From JAWLDA01 sp041686855 (GTDB lineage Bacteria > Bacillota > Limnochordia > DTU080 > RSA5), in NCBI GenBank assembly GCA_041686855.1, contig JAWLDA010000005.1, positions 124,001 through 188,000 on the forward strand: DNA of 64,000 nucleotides, given 5' to 3'. The notes under the pieces were generated by a model, which saw only the letters and a list, made by a program, of their open reading frames with translations, made no database searches and had not been told where the DNA came from. How positions within the stretch are numbered: the first letter of the stretch is position 1; every line of letters begins with the position of its first letter. The position numbers and the translations under genes are program-made. This document shows positions 1 through 8,890 of this stretch, one piece after another.

Positions 1-833
1 TCTCCCGTGTGTGAGATGAAGCAAAAGCCTCGCCCGTCGTTGATTCCTGTAAACAGTTGGCGTGGCGGTGACTCACCGCGGCGTTCGTGCTCTTGTATGG
101 CGAAACGCCGATAGGGCTGGCCCTCCGTGGTCTTGATGTCAAACTCGACTCTGCTGGCAAGATCCCAAAGCCACGCGTAGACGCGTTCGTGCTCATCGGT
201 CGTAAGCATATCCGACCACTTAGCCCGCCCAGTGGGCACAAGAAAGAAGACAGACCAGCGCAAGATGCCTTGGCTCTTTATAAGCTCGGCGATGCGCGGC
301 AAGTCGGTCACGTTAAACTGACTCACGGTCGTATTGATCTGCAAAGCGATGCCCGCGTCGCGCACCCACTCGGCGATCTCCAGGGTCCGCTCAAAGGTCT
401 TTTCTACGCCGCGAAACGCATCGTGGATCGCCGCATTCGAGCCGTCGATCGAGAGACTAATGGTGGTCACACCGGCCTCCGCCAACTCACCGACAAACCG
501 CCTCGAGATGCGAGGCGTCGCACTCGGCGATACGCCCACTTTGAGGCCGAGCTCGGTGGCGTGGCGGACGAGCTGAGGGAGGTCCCGCCTTAAGGCCGGG
601 TCGCCGCCCGTCAAGACGATCATGCGAGTGCCTGACTCGTACACGTCGTCAAGTAAAGCGAGTCCCTCGCCCGTGCTCAGTTCGAGGGGATGGCGGTGGG
701 GAATTGCGCTCGCACGGCAGTGTCTGCAAGCGAGGGCGCATGCTCGGGTCACTTCCCAAATGAGGATGAATGGATGATCGGACCACTCCGACAAAGGTCG
801 GATAACCCGTGAGTGTTCGGTGTCGTTGGTCAT
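1..833 (-). CDS. radical SAM protein, NirJ/TIGR04053-like (partial)
   Basis: The gene runs off the left edge; 277 codons are visible from the ATG at 833. Cys32-x3-Cys36-x2-Cys39 (TRACALACRHC) is the radical SAM [4Fe-4S] motif, and LTGGDPALR further on is the glycine-rich SAM-contact strand. The N-terminal sequence resembles the NirJ/AhbD-like radical SAM-SPASM group often labelled TIGR04053, whose members act on tetrapyrroles or peptides. The C-terminal part that would carry SPASM cysteines lies outside the window, so the substrate cannot be assigned. It starts 7 bp after the stop of the next radical SAM gene on the same strand, so the two are almost certainly co-transcribed. Confidence 0.8.
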   Translation of the reverse strand, partial: MTNDTEHSRVIRPLSEWSDHPFILIWEVTRACALACRHCRASAIPHRHPLELSTGEGLALLDDVYESGTRMIVLTGGDPALRRDLPQLVRHATELGLKVGVSPSATPRISRRFVGELAEAGVTTISLSIDGSNAAIHDAFRGVEKTFERTLEIAEWVRDAGIALQINTTVSQFNVTDLPRIAELIKSQGILRWSVFFLVPTGRAKWSDMLTTDEHERVYAWLWDLASRVEFDIKTTEGQPYRRFAIQEHERRGESPPRQLFTGINDGRGFCFISHTG

Positions 834-840
834 GATATCG

Positions 841-2181
841 TCATCTCCTGGATGAACAGCAGTGTTTAAACTTCTTCCCACTACCACAGGGGCACGGATC
901 ATTTCTGCCTACCTCAGACCACGTGCGCTCGTCGTCGCGACGCATCATCTCCATGATGTTTGCAGGGGGCATCCGGCGCTGAAGGAGTCCGGCCATTGCA
1001 TGCATGGGGGAGTCGACATGATTGAAAAACTTTCGATAGCCCTTGCACAAGTAGTTCAGTCCGTCTTCGCCGTCTCGAGTCTTGAGGAAGCGGTCTTTTG
1101 GGCAACCCCCATTGCACATAAAGCGGACTTCGCACGTTCGACACTGTTTGGGTAGGCGATCCCTTTTATCGTGGCCAAACTGTTTTTGCTCCGGCAACTC
1201 TACAAAGCTCGCCAAGGGCTGTTCCGTCATGTTGCCAAGTCGGTATTCGGGCGTGACGTAATGATCACAGGCGAAGACGTCGCCGTTATGCTCCATGGCC
1301 ATCGCATAGCCGCACGTCTCTTGAAAGACGCACAGATTGGGAGGGTAACCCGCCCAAACGGCGAGGCATTCATCAAAAATCTGTACAAAGACGCGGCCCA
1401 CATCGTTGCGTACCCACTCGTCAAAGATCGCGATCAGGAAGTCCCCGTACTCCTCAGGGCCGACACTACGGGCGGAGACCTTCTCTTCAATGCGCTCCAC
1501 GATGGGAATGAATTGCAAAAATTCAACGTCGTGCTCTTTGAAGAAGTGGTAGACGTCCAGGGGATGTTTGGCATTGTACGCGTTCACGACACAGAGGACG
1601 TTGTGTTCGACGCGATGCTCCCTTAGGAGCGAGAGGCCACGCATCACTTTGTGGTGGGTCGCGTGACCGCCTTTGTCTTTTCGGTAGTAATCATGAATGT
1701 GGGCTGGCCCGTCGATACTGATGCCGACGAGGAAATCGTTCTCTTGCAAGAATCTGCACCATTCATGATTGAGAAGCGTTCCATTGGTTTGAAACGCGTT
1801 GGTGCTCCGCCACCCATGCGGTAAATACTTCTTTTGGAGCGCAACGGCGCGCTCAAAAAACGGAATCCCCAAAAGCGTCGGCTCGCCTCCCTGCCAGGCG
1901 AAGGTGACGACTGGCCCCGGTTGGGATTCGATCATCTGCCGGGTAAAGGAGTCGAGGAGCTCGTCTGACATGCGAAAGACTTCATTCTTCGGGAACATCT
2001 GCTCCTTGGAGAGGTAGTAACAGTACTCGCAATCCAAGTTGCAGATGGGACCGTTGGGTTTGACCATTACGTGAAACGGTCGTTTGGGCGCTCTTAACGG
2101 CACGAACTGGCTCACGTCTCCCCGTCCCTTTCTGCTCGGTTGCACCTTTAGGTGATCGTACGAAGAATGACTCACGGACAT
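841..2181 (-). CDS. anaerobic sulfatase-maturase-like radical SAM/SPASM protein with SEC-C tail
   Basis: 446 aa. Cys47-x3-Cys51-x2-Cys54 (CNLDCEYC) is the SAM-cleaving cluster site. The C-terminal third has the SPASM cysteine pattern (CGYAMAMEHNGDVFAC, CRTC, CNGGC) expected for two auxiliary clusters, as in anaerobic sulfatase-maturating enzymes that convert Cys or Ser to formylglycine. Residues of about 425-443 form a SEC-C zinc motif (CPCGSGKKFKHCC), which recurs in this family. No sulfatase lies nearby, so the client protein must be elsewhere or the enzyme acts on another peptide. It is first in a two-gene operon with the partial radical SAM gene. The ribosome binding site at the assigned ATG is weak, so the start is uncertain. 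Confidence 0.85.
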   Translation of the reverse strand: MSVSHSSYDHLKVQPSRKGRGDVSQFVPLRAPKRPFHVMVKPNGPICNLDCEYCYYLSKEQMFPKNEVFRMSDELLDSFTRQMIESQPGPVVTFAWQGGEPTLLGIPFFERAVALQKKYLPHGWRSTNAFQTNGTLLNHEWCRFLQENDFLVGISIDGPAHIHDYYRKDKGGHATHHKVMRGLSLLREHRVEHNVLCVVNAYNAKHPLDVYHFFKEHDVEFLQFIPIVERIEEKVSARSVGPEEYGDFLIAIFDEWVRNDVGRVFVQIFDECLAVWAGYPPNLCVFQETCGYAMAMEHNGDVFACDHYVTPEYRLGNMTEQPLASFVELPEQKQFGHDKRDRLPKQCRTCEVRFMCNGGCPKDRFLKTRDGEDGLNYLCKGYRKFFNHVDSPMHAMAGLLQRRMPPANIMEMMRRDDERTWSEVGRNDPCPCGSGKKFKHCCSSRR

Positions 2182-2270
2182 CTGCCACTTTGGTTGCGGT
2201 TCTACTTAGGTTCTTCTTAATCGTTAACGAGTCGAACGTCGGGTGCACGTGTCGTTTGGCCTCAGTGTTT

Positions 2271-2325
2271 GGGACATTTGCCCTTGAGATGTGTTGACAA
2301 ATGGCCCCTGTGCAACTCGAGTTGC
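2271..2325. promoter_or_regulatory. divergent intergenic region with a perfect 14-bp palindrome
   Basis: The 233 bp between the leftward radical SAM operon and the rightward PAS-EAL gene contain the perfect palindrome GCAACTCGAGTTGC at 2312-2325. Just upstream are two degenerate sites similar to the Crp/Fnr-type sites near 34.8-35.6 kb: GGGACATTTGCCC at 2271-2283 and TTGAC-N4-GGCCC at 2294-2307. The palindrome is seen directly. Its use as an operator, and by which protein, is inference. Confidence 0.35.
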
Positions 2326-2414
2326 GACGACGGAGATATCCATTTGGTATGCTCGGCCTAGATGCCCTTAAAGTCAATGGCTGGGAGGACGGGGGCAATT
2401 GGGGGAGATGTTGA

Positions 2415-3575
2415 ATGCCCGACTTTTACGCGGTCGCCAAACACCATCCAAACCGTGTGACGGTCACTAATATCGATGGTGCGATTGAGTACGTCAACCC
2501 CGCCTTTGAGCGGATTACAGGATACTCGGCGGCAGAAGCGATAGGCCGAACGCCTGCATTGCTTGGATCGGGGTTTCACGACCAGTCCTTCTACCACAAA
2601 CTCTGGCAGAGCATCCTGAAAGGTAGTCCCTTTCGCGCCGAGATGGTTAATCGGCGTAAAAACGGGGAGCTCTACATGGAAGACCAGATCATCATCCCCG
2701 AGTGGGACGAGTCAGGTGGCATTCGGCACTTCATCTCCATAGCGAGTGAAGTGAGAGGCGGTGAAGAGTTCCAGAGTCTTATCCGGGAGAGCGTCTTTGA
2801 GGAGCGTCGTCAACTCCCACTCGCGATAGAGCTGCGGCATGCCATCGGAGCCGGTCAGTTTCTCCTACACTACCAGCCGGTCCTTGACCTTAGGAGTGGC
2901 GAATTCACCAAAGCCGAGGCTTTGATCCGTTGGATGCGCCTCAGCCACGGCCTCACCTACCCCCAGGAGTTTATCCCCTTGGCCGAACGTTTGGGCTGTA
3001 TTGTAGAGATTGACTGCTGGGTAATCCGGCAGGCGTTGGAGCACATTCGCGCGCTTGCCCGTCACCGCAGGCCTCTCGAGATCGCGGTGAATGTCTCGGC
3101 CAAATCACTGCGGACGGAGAGGCTGGTGGATCACTTAGAAGGACTCGCAAAACGGTATCGATCCGAGCTACGTCGACTTATCGTCGAAATCACGGAGAGC
3201 GCACTCATAGATCCCGTCAAGGCCAAGGATTTGCTTGTCCGCATGCACGCCCTTGGTGTTAGGGTGGCGATCGATGACTTCGGGACCGGTTACTCGTCAC
3301 TCGCGTACCTTGAGGATCTGCCTATAGACATTGTGAAAGTGAATCGGTGCTTCACCCAGCGTATCGGCAAGAGTCCAAGAAGCGAGGCGATTGCTCGTTC
3401 GGTCCTACGGCTTTGTAAAACCCTGGGCATCCGTACGTGGGTCGAGGGAATTGAGGACCAAAGTCAGCTCGAGTGGGCAGTTAAGGCGGGCGCGCTCGAT
3501 GGACAAGGGTTCTTGATCGGCCTCCCTGCGGAGATAGGCGCTCTATTGAAAAGCATGCCGGCAAAGGATTCCTAA
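2415..3575 (+). CDS. PAS-EAL cyclic-di-GMP phosphodiesterase-like protein
   Basis: 386 aa, soluble. Residues of about 5-115 form a PAS sensor domain and about 135-380 an EAL domain; there is no GGDEF domain between them. EAL hallmarks are present: E168-A-L in EALIRW, N226 in NVSAKSL, E258 in VEITES, D287-D288 in IDDFGTGYSS, K308, and a late VEGIE and GQGF. The usual KxD after strand 6 reads KVN (N310), a change at a conserved but not core metal-ligand position, so c-di-GMP hydrolysis is likely but not certain. The ATG at 2415 follows GGGGGAGATG. The SCO-like gene starts 7 bp downstream and is probably co-transcribed. Confidence 0.85.
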   Translation: MPDFYAVAKHHPNRVTVTNIDGAIEYVNPAFERITGYSAAEAIGRTPALLGSGFHDQSFYHKLWQSILKGSPFRAEMVNRRKNGELYMEDQIIIPEWDESGGIRHFISIASEVRGGEEFQSLIRESVFEERRQLPLAIELRHAIGAGQFLLHYQPVLDLRSGEFTKAEALIRWMRLSHGLTYPQEFIPLAERLGCIVEIDCWVIRQALEHIRALARHRRPLEIAVNVSAKSLRTERLVDHLEGLAKRYRSELRRLIVEITESALIDPVKAKDLLVRMHALGVRVAIDDFGTGYSSLAYLEDLPIDIVKVNRCFTQRIGKSPRSEAIARSVLRLCKTLGIRTWVEGIEDQSQLEWAVKAGALDGQGFLIGLPAEIGALLKSMPAKDS

Positions 3576-3582
3576 GCGACAC

Positions 3583-4572
3583 GTGAGGATGACAAGGTTG
3601 GGTGTTGTCATGCGTCTCTCAAAGCTCGGGTTGGTACTCTGCATCCTAGGTATCGCGGCACTGGTGTGGGCCGGTGTAGGGATGCGCGCTCGCGTCGCTC
3701 AGAGCGAAAACGCGCATCGTCACATGCTGTATCGTCCGGCGCCCGATTTCGCGCTTGTGGATCAATACGGCCGCGCAGCGACACTCAGCCAGTGGCGCGG
3801 CGACGCGGTTGTACTCTACTTCGGCTACACCCATTGCCCCGATACCTGCCCCACGACCATGCTTCACATGACTCGAGTCCAGGACGCCTTGGGTCCCGAC
3901 GCCGAGCGCGTGCACTTTCTCTTTGTCACGGTGGACCCCGAGCGGGATACGCCTCAGCGCCTCAGGGAGTTTCTCGCCGCGTACGACCCCGAATTCGTGG
4001 GCTTGTCGGGATCGCGCGCATCGCTCGAGGAGGTGTGGCGAGTGTATGGTGTGTACGCAAACCGGGAAGCCGCGCCCGAATTTCCAGACGGCTACCGGAT
4101 GAGACACTCCTGGGTTAGCTATGTCATCGACACCAAAGGGGATGTTCGCTTGGTGCGGGCTCTGGATAATCCGGCGGAGGCGGTGGCAGCCGCATTGCGT
4201 GCATTGTTAAGCGGAAGCAGCCCGCGACCCTCAGATCCGCCCAAGGGTCGCGAGAACCCCCAGGTCGAACCTGCTCTAGGAGGGAGTGCCACACGCATCG
4301 TTGAAATGAAGGATTTCCGTTTTGAGCCCCAGGAGCTCCGGATACCGAGAGGGACGACGGTTCGATTCGTGAACCGCGAACCGGTGGCACACAATGTTGT
4401 GCAGACCACTCCGGAAACGTTAGACGCTGGGCCGTTTGGATTTGAATCGCCCCAACTGATGCGTGCAGAGGGTTGGAGTTACCGTTTTGATGAGCCTGGG
4501 GAGTACCCGATCCTTTGCACTGTGGGTCGCCATTACGCAATGGGGATGACGGGCAGGATCATTGTAGAGTAG
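3583..4572 (+). CDS. SCO1/SenC copper chaperone fused to a cupredoxin domain
   Basis: 329 aa. A signal anchor at about residues 10-32 places the protein outside the membrane. Residues 45-205 are a SCO1/SenC thioredoxin fold with copper ligands C85 and C89 (THCPDTCP) and H175 (RMRHSW); such proteins insert copper into the CuA site of oxidase subunit II. After a Pro-rich linker (about 210-232), residues 235-329 form a type-1 copper cupredoxin with H270, C312, H317 and M320 or M322 (VAHNVV, CTVGRHYAM). A SCO-cupredoxin fusion is unusual; the extra domain could hold or pass on copper or electrons. Starts at 3583 (GTG), 3589 and 3610 are all possible. CuA-bearing subunit II in this window (33999-34538) is a plausible client. 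Confidence 0.85.
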   Translation: MRMTRLGVVMRLSKLGLVLCILGIAALVWAGVGMRARVAQSENAHRHMLYRPAPDFALVDQYGRAATLSQWRGDAVVLYFGYTHCPDTCPTTMLHMTRVQDALGPDAERVHFLFVTVDPERDTPQRLREFLAAYDPEFVGLSGSRASLEEVWRVYGVYANREAAPEFPDGYRMRHSWVSYVIDTKGDVRLVRALDNPAEAVAAALRALLSGSSPRPSDPPKGRENPQVEPALGGSATRIVEMKDFRFEPQELRIPRGTTVRFVNREPVAHNVVQTTPETLDAGPFGFESPQLMRAEGWSYRFDEPGEYPILCTVGRHYAMGMTGRIIVE

Positions 4573-4586
4573 CGGGAGTCGCTTCA

Positions 4587-5690
4587 TCACTCGCGCGGCG
4601 GCGGGGGCGTTCCAATACCGCGCACCACGGCGATGACGAGGAGTAACGCAGGCAGCGCCATCCCGAGTCCAAAGAAGATGAGGCCTAGGATATCCCCGAT
4701 TTGATGTGCCGCGGGCGCGCTCGGAGCGATGAGCGCGATAAAGTAGACGACGGGGACTAACGGAAAGACCCAGGGCTTGTGGTCCCGCAATCCGGCCATC
4801 CGCTTGATGCCCATGGCACTCAAGTGCAACGCGGCGACGATTGACGCGTAGCTGACCAGGAGCCAGATCGAGATGTAAACCGAGTCGACTCGCTCAAAAA
4901 ACTCTCCCGGAATGTCCACCACCTGGGCGAGGTCGAGTCCGGGAGAGGCGAGGGCCATAGCCTCCTCGGCCCCCAGGGAGCCGAGCACCGTGATCTGCAT
5001 TGCAAACCAGGTGACAAAGACCAACAAAGGCGCGCCGACACTCACGCGCAGCGCCGGGCGCTTGTCGGCGATGTAGGGGAGGAGAAAGAGGATCGCCTCC
5101 ATGCCCTCCCAGCCAATGAACGTGTCCCACGCTCCTTTCATGATGGGAGCGGCGCCCTTGGCGAAGAAGGGGCGAAAGTTGTCCATTTGGATGACGGGAA
5201 TCGCTATCACCGGGATGAGTACGACTACCGCAATGACGGGGACGATCAGAATCTGATAGACGCGGCTGATCGGTTCGAACCCCCGCCGAGCGAGGTAGGC
5301 GGAGCTCGCCAGCATGATCAGTATGATGATTTCCAGTGGTGTCTGGCGTAGAAGCTCGGATTTGGCCAGATCGCCAACCTCTCGGAGCACCCGGGTGGCA
5401 AAGAGCGTCCAAAAGAGGATGAAGGCGACGCCCATCAGACGGCCGAGGAGGCTTCCCGCAATCCTCGGGGCGAACTCAAAGAGGGTTTCCTCGGGAAAGC
5501 GCATGGCCAGTTTGCCCATGAGCCACCCCGCGGTCACGATGACCAGCCCGCCGAGAATCATAGCAAGCCACGCATCGGGACCTGCCTCCCCGAGTTTCGA
5601 CGCAGCCGTGAGTGTGCGTATTTCGTAGATAAAGAGAAAGAGAAAGGTGAACGCCTGCCCGCTGGTAATCTGGTCGTTATCGCTCTGCAC
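4587..5690 (-). CDS. spore germination permease, GerA-family B subunit (GerKB-like)
   Basis: 367 aa integral membrane protein with about ten hydrophobic segments, an APC-superfamily-type Spore_permease. In Bacillus receptors the B subunit binds the small-molecule germinant in the spore inner membrane. The GTG at 5690 is chosen because GGAGGTGAA lies 7 nt upstream; the longer frame to 5735 would overlap the preceding gene. It is the last gene of the operon, 25 bp after the small D-like gene. The specific germinant cannot be read from sequence. Confidence 0.85.
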   Translation of the reverse strand: MQSDNDQITSGQAFTFLFLFIYEIRTLTAASKLGEAGPDAWLAMILGGLVIVTAGWLMGKLAMRFPEETLFEFAPRIAGSLLGRLMGVAFILFWTLFATRVLREVGDLAKSELLRQTPLEIIILIMLASSAYLARRGFEPISRVYQILIVPVIAVVVLIPVIAIPVIQMDNFRPFFAKGAAPIMKGAWDTFIGWEGMEAILFLLPYIADKRPALRVSVGAPLLVFVTWFAMQITVLGSLGAEEAMALASPGLDLAQVVDIPGEFFERVDSVYISIWLLVSYASIVAALHLSAMGIKRMAGLRDHKPWVFPLVPVVYFIALIAPSAPAAHQIGDILGLIFFGLGMALPALLLVIAVVRGIGTPPPPRE

Positions 5691-5715
5691 GACTTCACCT
5701 CCGTCCTCAGGCAGA

Positions 5716-5931
5716 TTAGAGAAAGGCCTGGGCAATCCGGACTGTTAGAAAGAGGGCGACGATTCCGATGACATATACAGCGCCAAGAATCGACGCTAGG
5801 CGGGCCTCTTTGTCGAGGCCTCTATGTTCCATTTCCCTTCGGTCCATGGCCCAGAGGATGACGCCTGATAGGAGTACAGTGAACACAAACAATGGTGTAA
5901 TTCTCTCGTCCAAAAACTCCAAGAGTTGCAT
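5716..5931 (-). CDS. small two-TM protein of a germination operon (D-subunit-like)
   Basis: 71 aa with two hydrophobic segments (about residues 12-30 and 47-68) separated by a charged loop. Small two-TM D proteins of about 75 residues encoded in or next to gerA-type operons modulate receptor function in Bacillus species. Size, topology and position between the C and B genes fit that group. The ATG at 5931 gives a 27-bp gap to the preceding gerC-like stop; the same frame extends further upstream but into the gerC-like gene. Confidence 0.65.
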   Translation of the reverse strand: MQLLEFLDERITPLFVFTVLLSGVILWAMDRREMEHRGLDKEARLASILGAVYVIGIVALFLTVRIAQAFL

Positions 5932-5957
5932 GGGAACACCACGTCCCTTCCCCGAAT

Positions 5958-7193
5958 TCAACTCCGTCTTCCGGTCCTGCGCACCTTGACGGTTACATCG
6001 ACTTCGACGGTAGCATCGGCGAAATGAGCGTTCCACTCCGTTTGCAGGCGCTCCCACTCCTTGGGGAACTTCTTTGAGAAGGCGTGCCCAAATTGAAACA
6101 CATCCACCTGAAGCTCGGCGCTTTGGGCGCGCGCGAGCGCCGCAAAGATTTCCCCTTCGACGGCTTGGGTGACCCGGTTCTCAATCTCTTTGATCAACTC
6201 CAACTCGGTGAGAGAGGCCAACACACTGGTCTCGATCACATCCCCTTCGATACGCAGCTCTACCGTAAAGGTGGGTTTGTCCCCTCTGAGCTCCGGCTTC
6301 ACCGTGCTTTGCAAGGTTGCAAGCCTAAAGGTGACAATATCGTTGGGGCGCGTGGGCGAAGGCACGACCACCGTCGGCCCGCTGTTTATCTCTCCAAGGA
6401 CCCACAGCACGCCCCGGGTCTCCAACTCTCCGAGCCATCCGACGAACATCTCTTCTTTGAAGACGGCCGAACCGGCCAGCTTCATGATATCCTCGCCCAG
6501 CGTTATTCTGGGTACGATGATGCCCGGTCCCTTGCTGTGCACGTAGATCGAGATGTCGCCAAGGTCTCGGTCCGGAGCGCGGCCATGGTGAATACTCTGC
6601 TCCACCAGATCGTGTAGGTGCGTTCCGACGATGCCGTAAGGGCCCGGCGCAGTGCCCAACACCGCCAGAGCGTCACCTTCGGCTATCAGGAGGCGCACCT
6701 GACGGCGTACGAGCCGGCTTCGTTGGAGGTAATCGAGGAGCCATGGGAGTCCCTCTCGCGCGGCCGCCTCTCCCAGTATCAGCACCCTCACGGTGCCGAG
6801 AAAGATTTGCTCGGAGATGAGGGTGTGCAGTTGATCTTCAGTCGCGGCGATCGAGGGTCCTGTGCTGGCGTAGACCTGAGACTGCCTCAGATTTAACTCG
6901 GTCGACCCTTCCCGAGCCTGGAGTACCCGAAGGTTCATCCTTTCCAGGGCCAAACGGACAGCGCCGTGCTCAGAGTAGTACTGCTGGATCAGCTCTAACT
7001 GGCTTTTCGCGGCCGCCGGCTGTGGGTCTTTGGCGTTGGCAGTGGCGGTGCTCGGTTGGACCCTGTCGATTCCGATGGCGGCGATATACGCGCGCTCCTC
7101 CAGCTCTGTCCGATCCCAGCAGCCGGTGGAAGCGAGGGTCAAAACGAGAGCGACAGCGAAACGAAATCGGCGGGCGCGTCTGTGTTTCACCAT
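5958..7193 (-). CDS. spore germination lipoprotein, GerA-family C subunit (GerKC-like)
   Basis: 411 aa. A signal peptide ends in a lipobox (LASTGC) followed by WDRTELEE, the classic start of mature GerC proteins, which anchor to the outer face of the spore inner membrane as part of the receptor complex. The ATG at 7193 follows AAGGAGGGGAAG. It overlaps the end of the A-subunit gene by 7 bp, indicating translational coupling. Confidence 0.88.
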   Translation of the reverse strand: MVKHRRARRFRFAVALVLTLASTGCWDRTELEERAYIAAIGIDRVQPSTATANAKDPQPAAAKSQLELIQQYYSEHGAVRLALERMNLRVLQAREGSTELNLRQSQVYASTGPSIAATEDQLHTLISEQIFLGTVRVLILGEAAAREGLPWLLDYLQRSRLVRRQVRLLIAEGDALAVLGTAPGPYGIVGTHLHDLVEQSIHHGRAPDRDLGDISIYVHSKGPGIIVPRITLGEDIMKLAGSAVFKEEMFVGWLGELETRGVLWVLGEINSGPTVVVPSPTRPNDIVTFRLATLQSTVKPELRGDKPTFTVELRIEGDVIETSVLASLTELELIKEIENRVTQAVEGEIFAALARAQSAELQVDVFQFGHAFSKKFPKEWERLQTEWNAHFADATVEVDVTVKVRRTGRRS

Positions 7194-8827
7194 CTTCCCC
7201 TCCTTTGCGCTCGCCGTACGAGCTGATTGTCCCGCCGCTCATCGTCCATCCGGTCGACATCTACCGGGTGCGTGTACGTGGGGCGCCGTTTAAAGAGGGG
7301 CCAGGGCCCCCGGATGTACGCATCTTTCCAATCCACGAGGCGGACGGGCGCCAGCGGGGCCAGGTAATTGACGCCAAAACTCTTGAGCGACGCCAGGTGG
7401 GTGAGGAGAATCAAACCTGCCATAATCACGCCGTACAGTTCAAACAACGCTGCCGCCAGCATCATGAGAAAGCGTATCATGCGGAGAGCGATGGCTAAAC
7501 TGTAGCTTGGAATTGCAAAGGAGCTAATGGCGGTAAAGGCCACCACGATGACCATCAGGGGGGAGACGATCCCGGCCTCCACGGCAGCCTGTCCCACCAC
7601 CAGACCTCCCACGATGCCGATGGTTTGACCGATCGGTCCCGGCAGGCGGACTCCGGCCTCCCGCAGCACTTCGATGGCAGTCTCCATAATGAGCGCTTCG
7701 ACAAACGCAGGAAACGGGACGCCCTCGCGGGCGCCGGCCGCTGAGCGCAGAAGGGGACCGGGAAACATCTCCGGGTTGTATGAAGTGAATGCGATGTAAA
7801 GGGCCGGGGCGAAGAGCGTGATGAGCACGCCGGCGTAGCGCAATAGGCGAATGAAACTGGCGATATGCCACCGTTCGTAGAAATCCTCCGGGCTGGACAT
7901 GAAACTGACGAAGGTCGACGGGGCTAGGAGCACAAAGGGGCTCGTATCAGTGAGGATTGCCACCTGGCCACTCAACAGACCGGCCGTCACTTCGTCCGGG
8001 CGCTCGGTGCTGTTGATCTGGGGGAAGGGGCTGGCCCAATCGTCCTCGATCAGTTGCTCGATATAACCGCTCTCGAGAATGCTGTCGACGTCGAGGGTGT
8101 CGAGTCGTGACTTTACCTCGTCGAGAAGCGTCGGATTAACAATTCCCTGAATGTAGGCGACTGCTACGTCAGTCTTGGTGCGCCGGCCTATTTGGGTGGA
8201 ACGTATCTTGAGGTTGGGGTCTCGCAACCTACGCCGCAGAAGTGCCGTATTCACCCGTAGAGTCTCGGTAAAACCGTCCCGCGGGCCGCGGACGATGGAC
8301 TCGGTCTCAGGCTCTTCCACGCCACGCATCTCCCAGGCCTTGGCGCTGAGGAGCATGGCCATCCTTTGCCCGTGGATCAGGAACGCGCTCTCTCCCGACA
8401 GGATCCTTAGGACCAACTCATCAAAGTTGTCGGTCTCGTGAACGTCAGACACACTGACGACATGGCCCTTGATGAATTCGTACAGCCGGTTGCCCGTCAT
8501 TCCCCCCTCAGGCGGAGTTCTGCGGGCATCGACCATCAACGGCTTGAGGACTTGCTCGTTGAGCGTTGTCGTCTCGGTGAGGCCTTCAACGTAGATGACG
8601 GCAGCCCGGACTTCGGAGCTGCCGATACCGGCGCTAAACTCGCGAAAGACGATGTCGTAGCTGTCAAGAATGGCTCTGAGATCATCGAGGTTCCTGGCTA
8701 GGGAGGAGGCGAGCCGACCCTGCCGACCCGGAGCACCGGTGTGTTCGGCCTGCTGCTGCGACCTTGATCCCTTCTCTCCTCGGGTTGGCTTCATGCGGTT
8801 GAGTAGCCTACCAAATAACCGAAGCAT
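7187..8827 (-). CDS. spore germination protein, GerA-family A subunit (GerKA-like)
   Basis: 546 aa with the GerA layout: a long soluble N-terminal region (about 1-300) and about five C-terminal membrane segments from residue 320 on, including the family-typical ESGYIEQLIEDD and FYERWH segments. A subunits oligomerise in the spore inner membrane and are needed for germinant-triggered ion release. First gene of the A-C-D-B operon. The ribosome binding site at 8827 is weak; the sequence start matches the family's variable N-terminus, so small start errors are possible. Confidence 0.88.
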   Translation of the reverse strand: MLRLFGRLLNRMKPTRGEKGSRSQQQAEHTGAPGRQGRLASSLARNLDDLRAILDSYDIVFREFSAGIGSSEVRAAVIYVEGLTETTTLNEQVLKPLMVDARRTPPEGGMTGNRLYEFIKGHVVSVSDVHETDNFDELVLRILSGESAFLIHGQRMAMLLSAKAWEMRGVEEPETESIVRGPRDGFTETLRVNTALLRRRLRDPNLKIRSTQIGRRTKTDVAVAYIQGIVNPTLLDEVKSRLDTLDVDSILESGYIEQLIEDDWASPFPQINSTERPDEVTAGLLSGQVAILTDTSPFVLLAPSTFVSFMSSPEDFYERWHIASFIRLLRYAGVLITLFAPALYIAFTSYNPEMFPGPLLRSAAGAREGVPFPAFVEALIMETAIEVLREAGVRLPGPIGQTIGIVGGLVVGQAAVEAGIVSPLMVIVVAFTAISSFAIPSYSLAIALRMIRFLMMLAAALFELYGVIMAGLILLTHLASLKSFGVNYLAPLAPVRLVDWKDAYIRGPWPLFKRRPTYTHPVDVDRMDDERRDNQLVRRAQRRGRW

Positions 8828-8890
8828 AAAGAATCACCGAATCCCTTTGCATGTCGTCGCGTGGAAGGGGGTCCAGAATCCGATCACTCC

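Noticed and set aside
87..593. 168-aa plus-strand open frame
   Set aside because: It is antisense to the radical SAM gene whose cluster motif and sequence are read on the minus strand.
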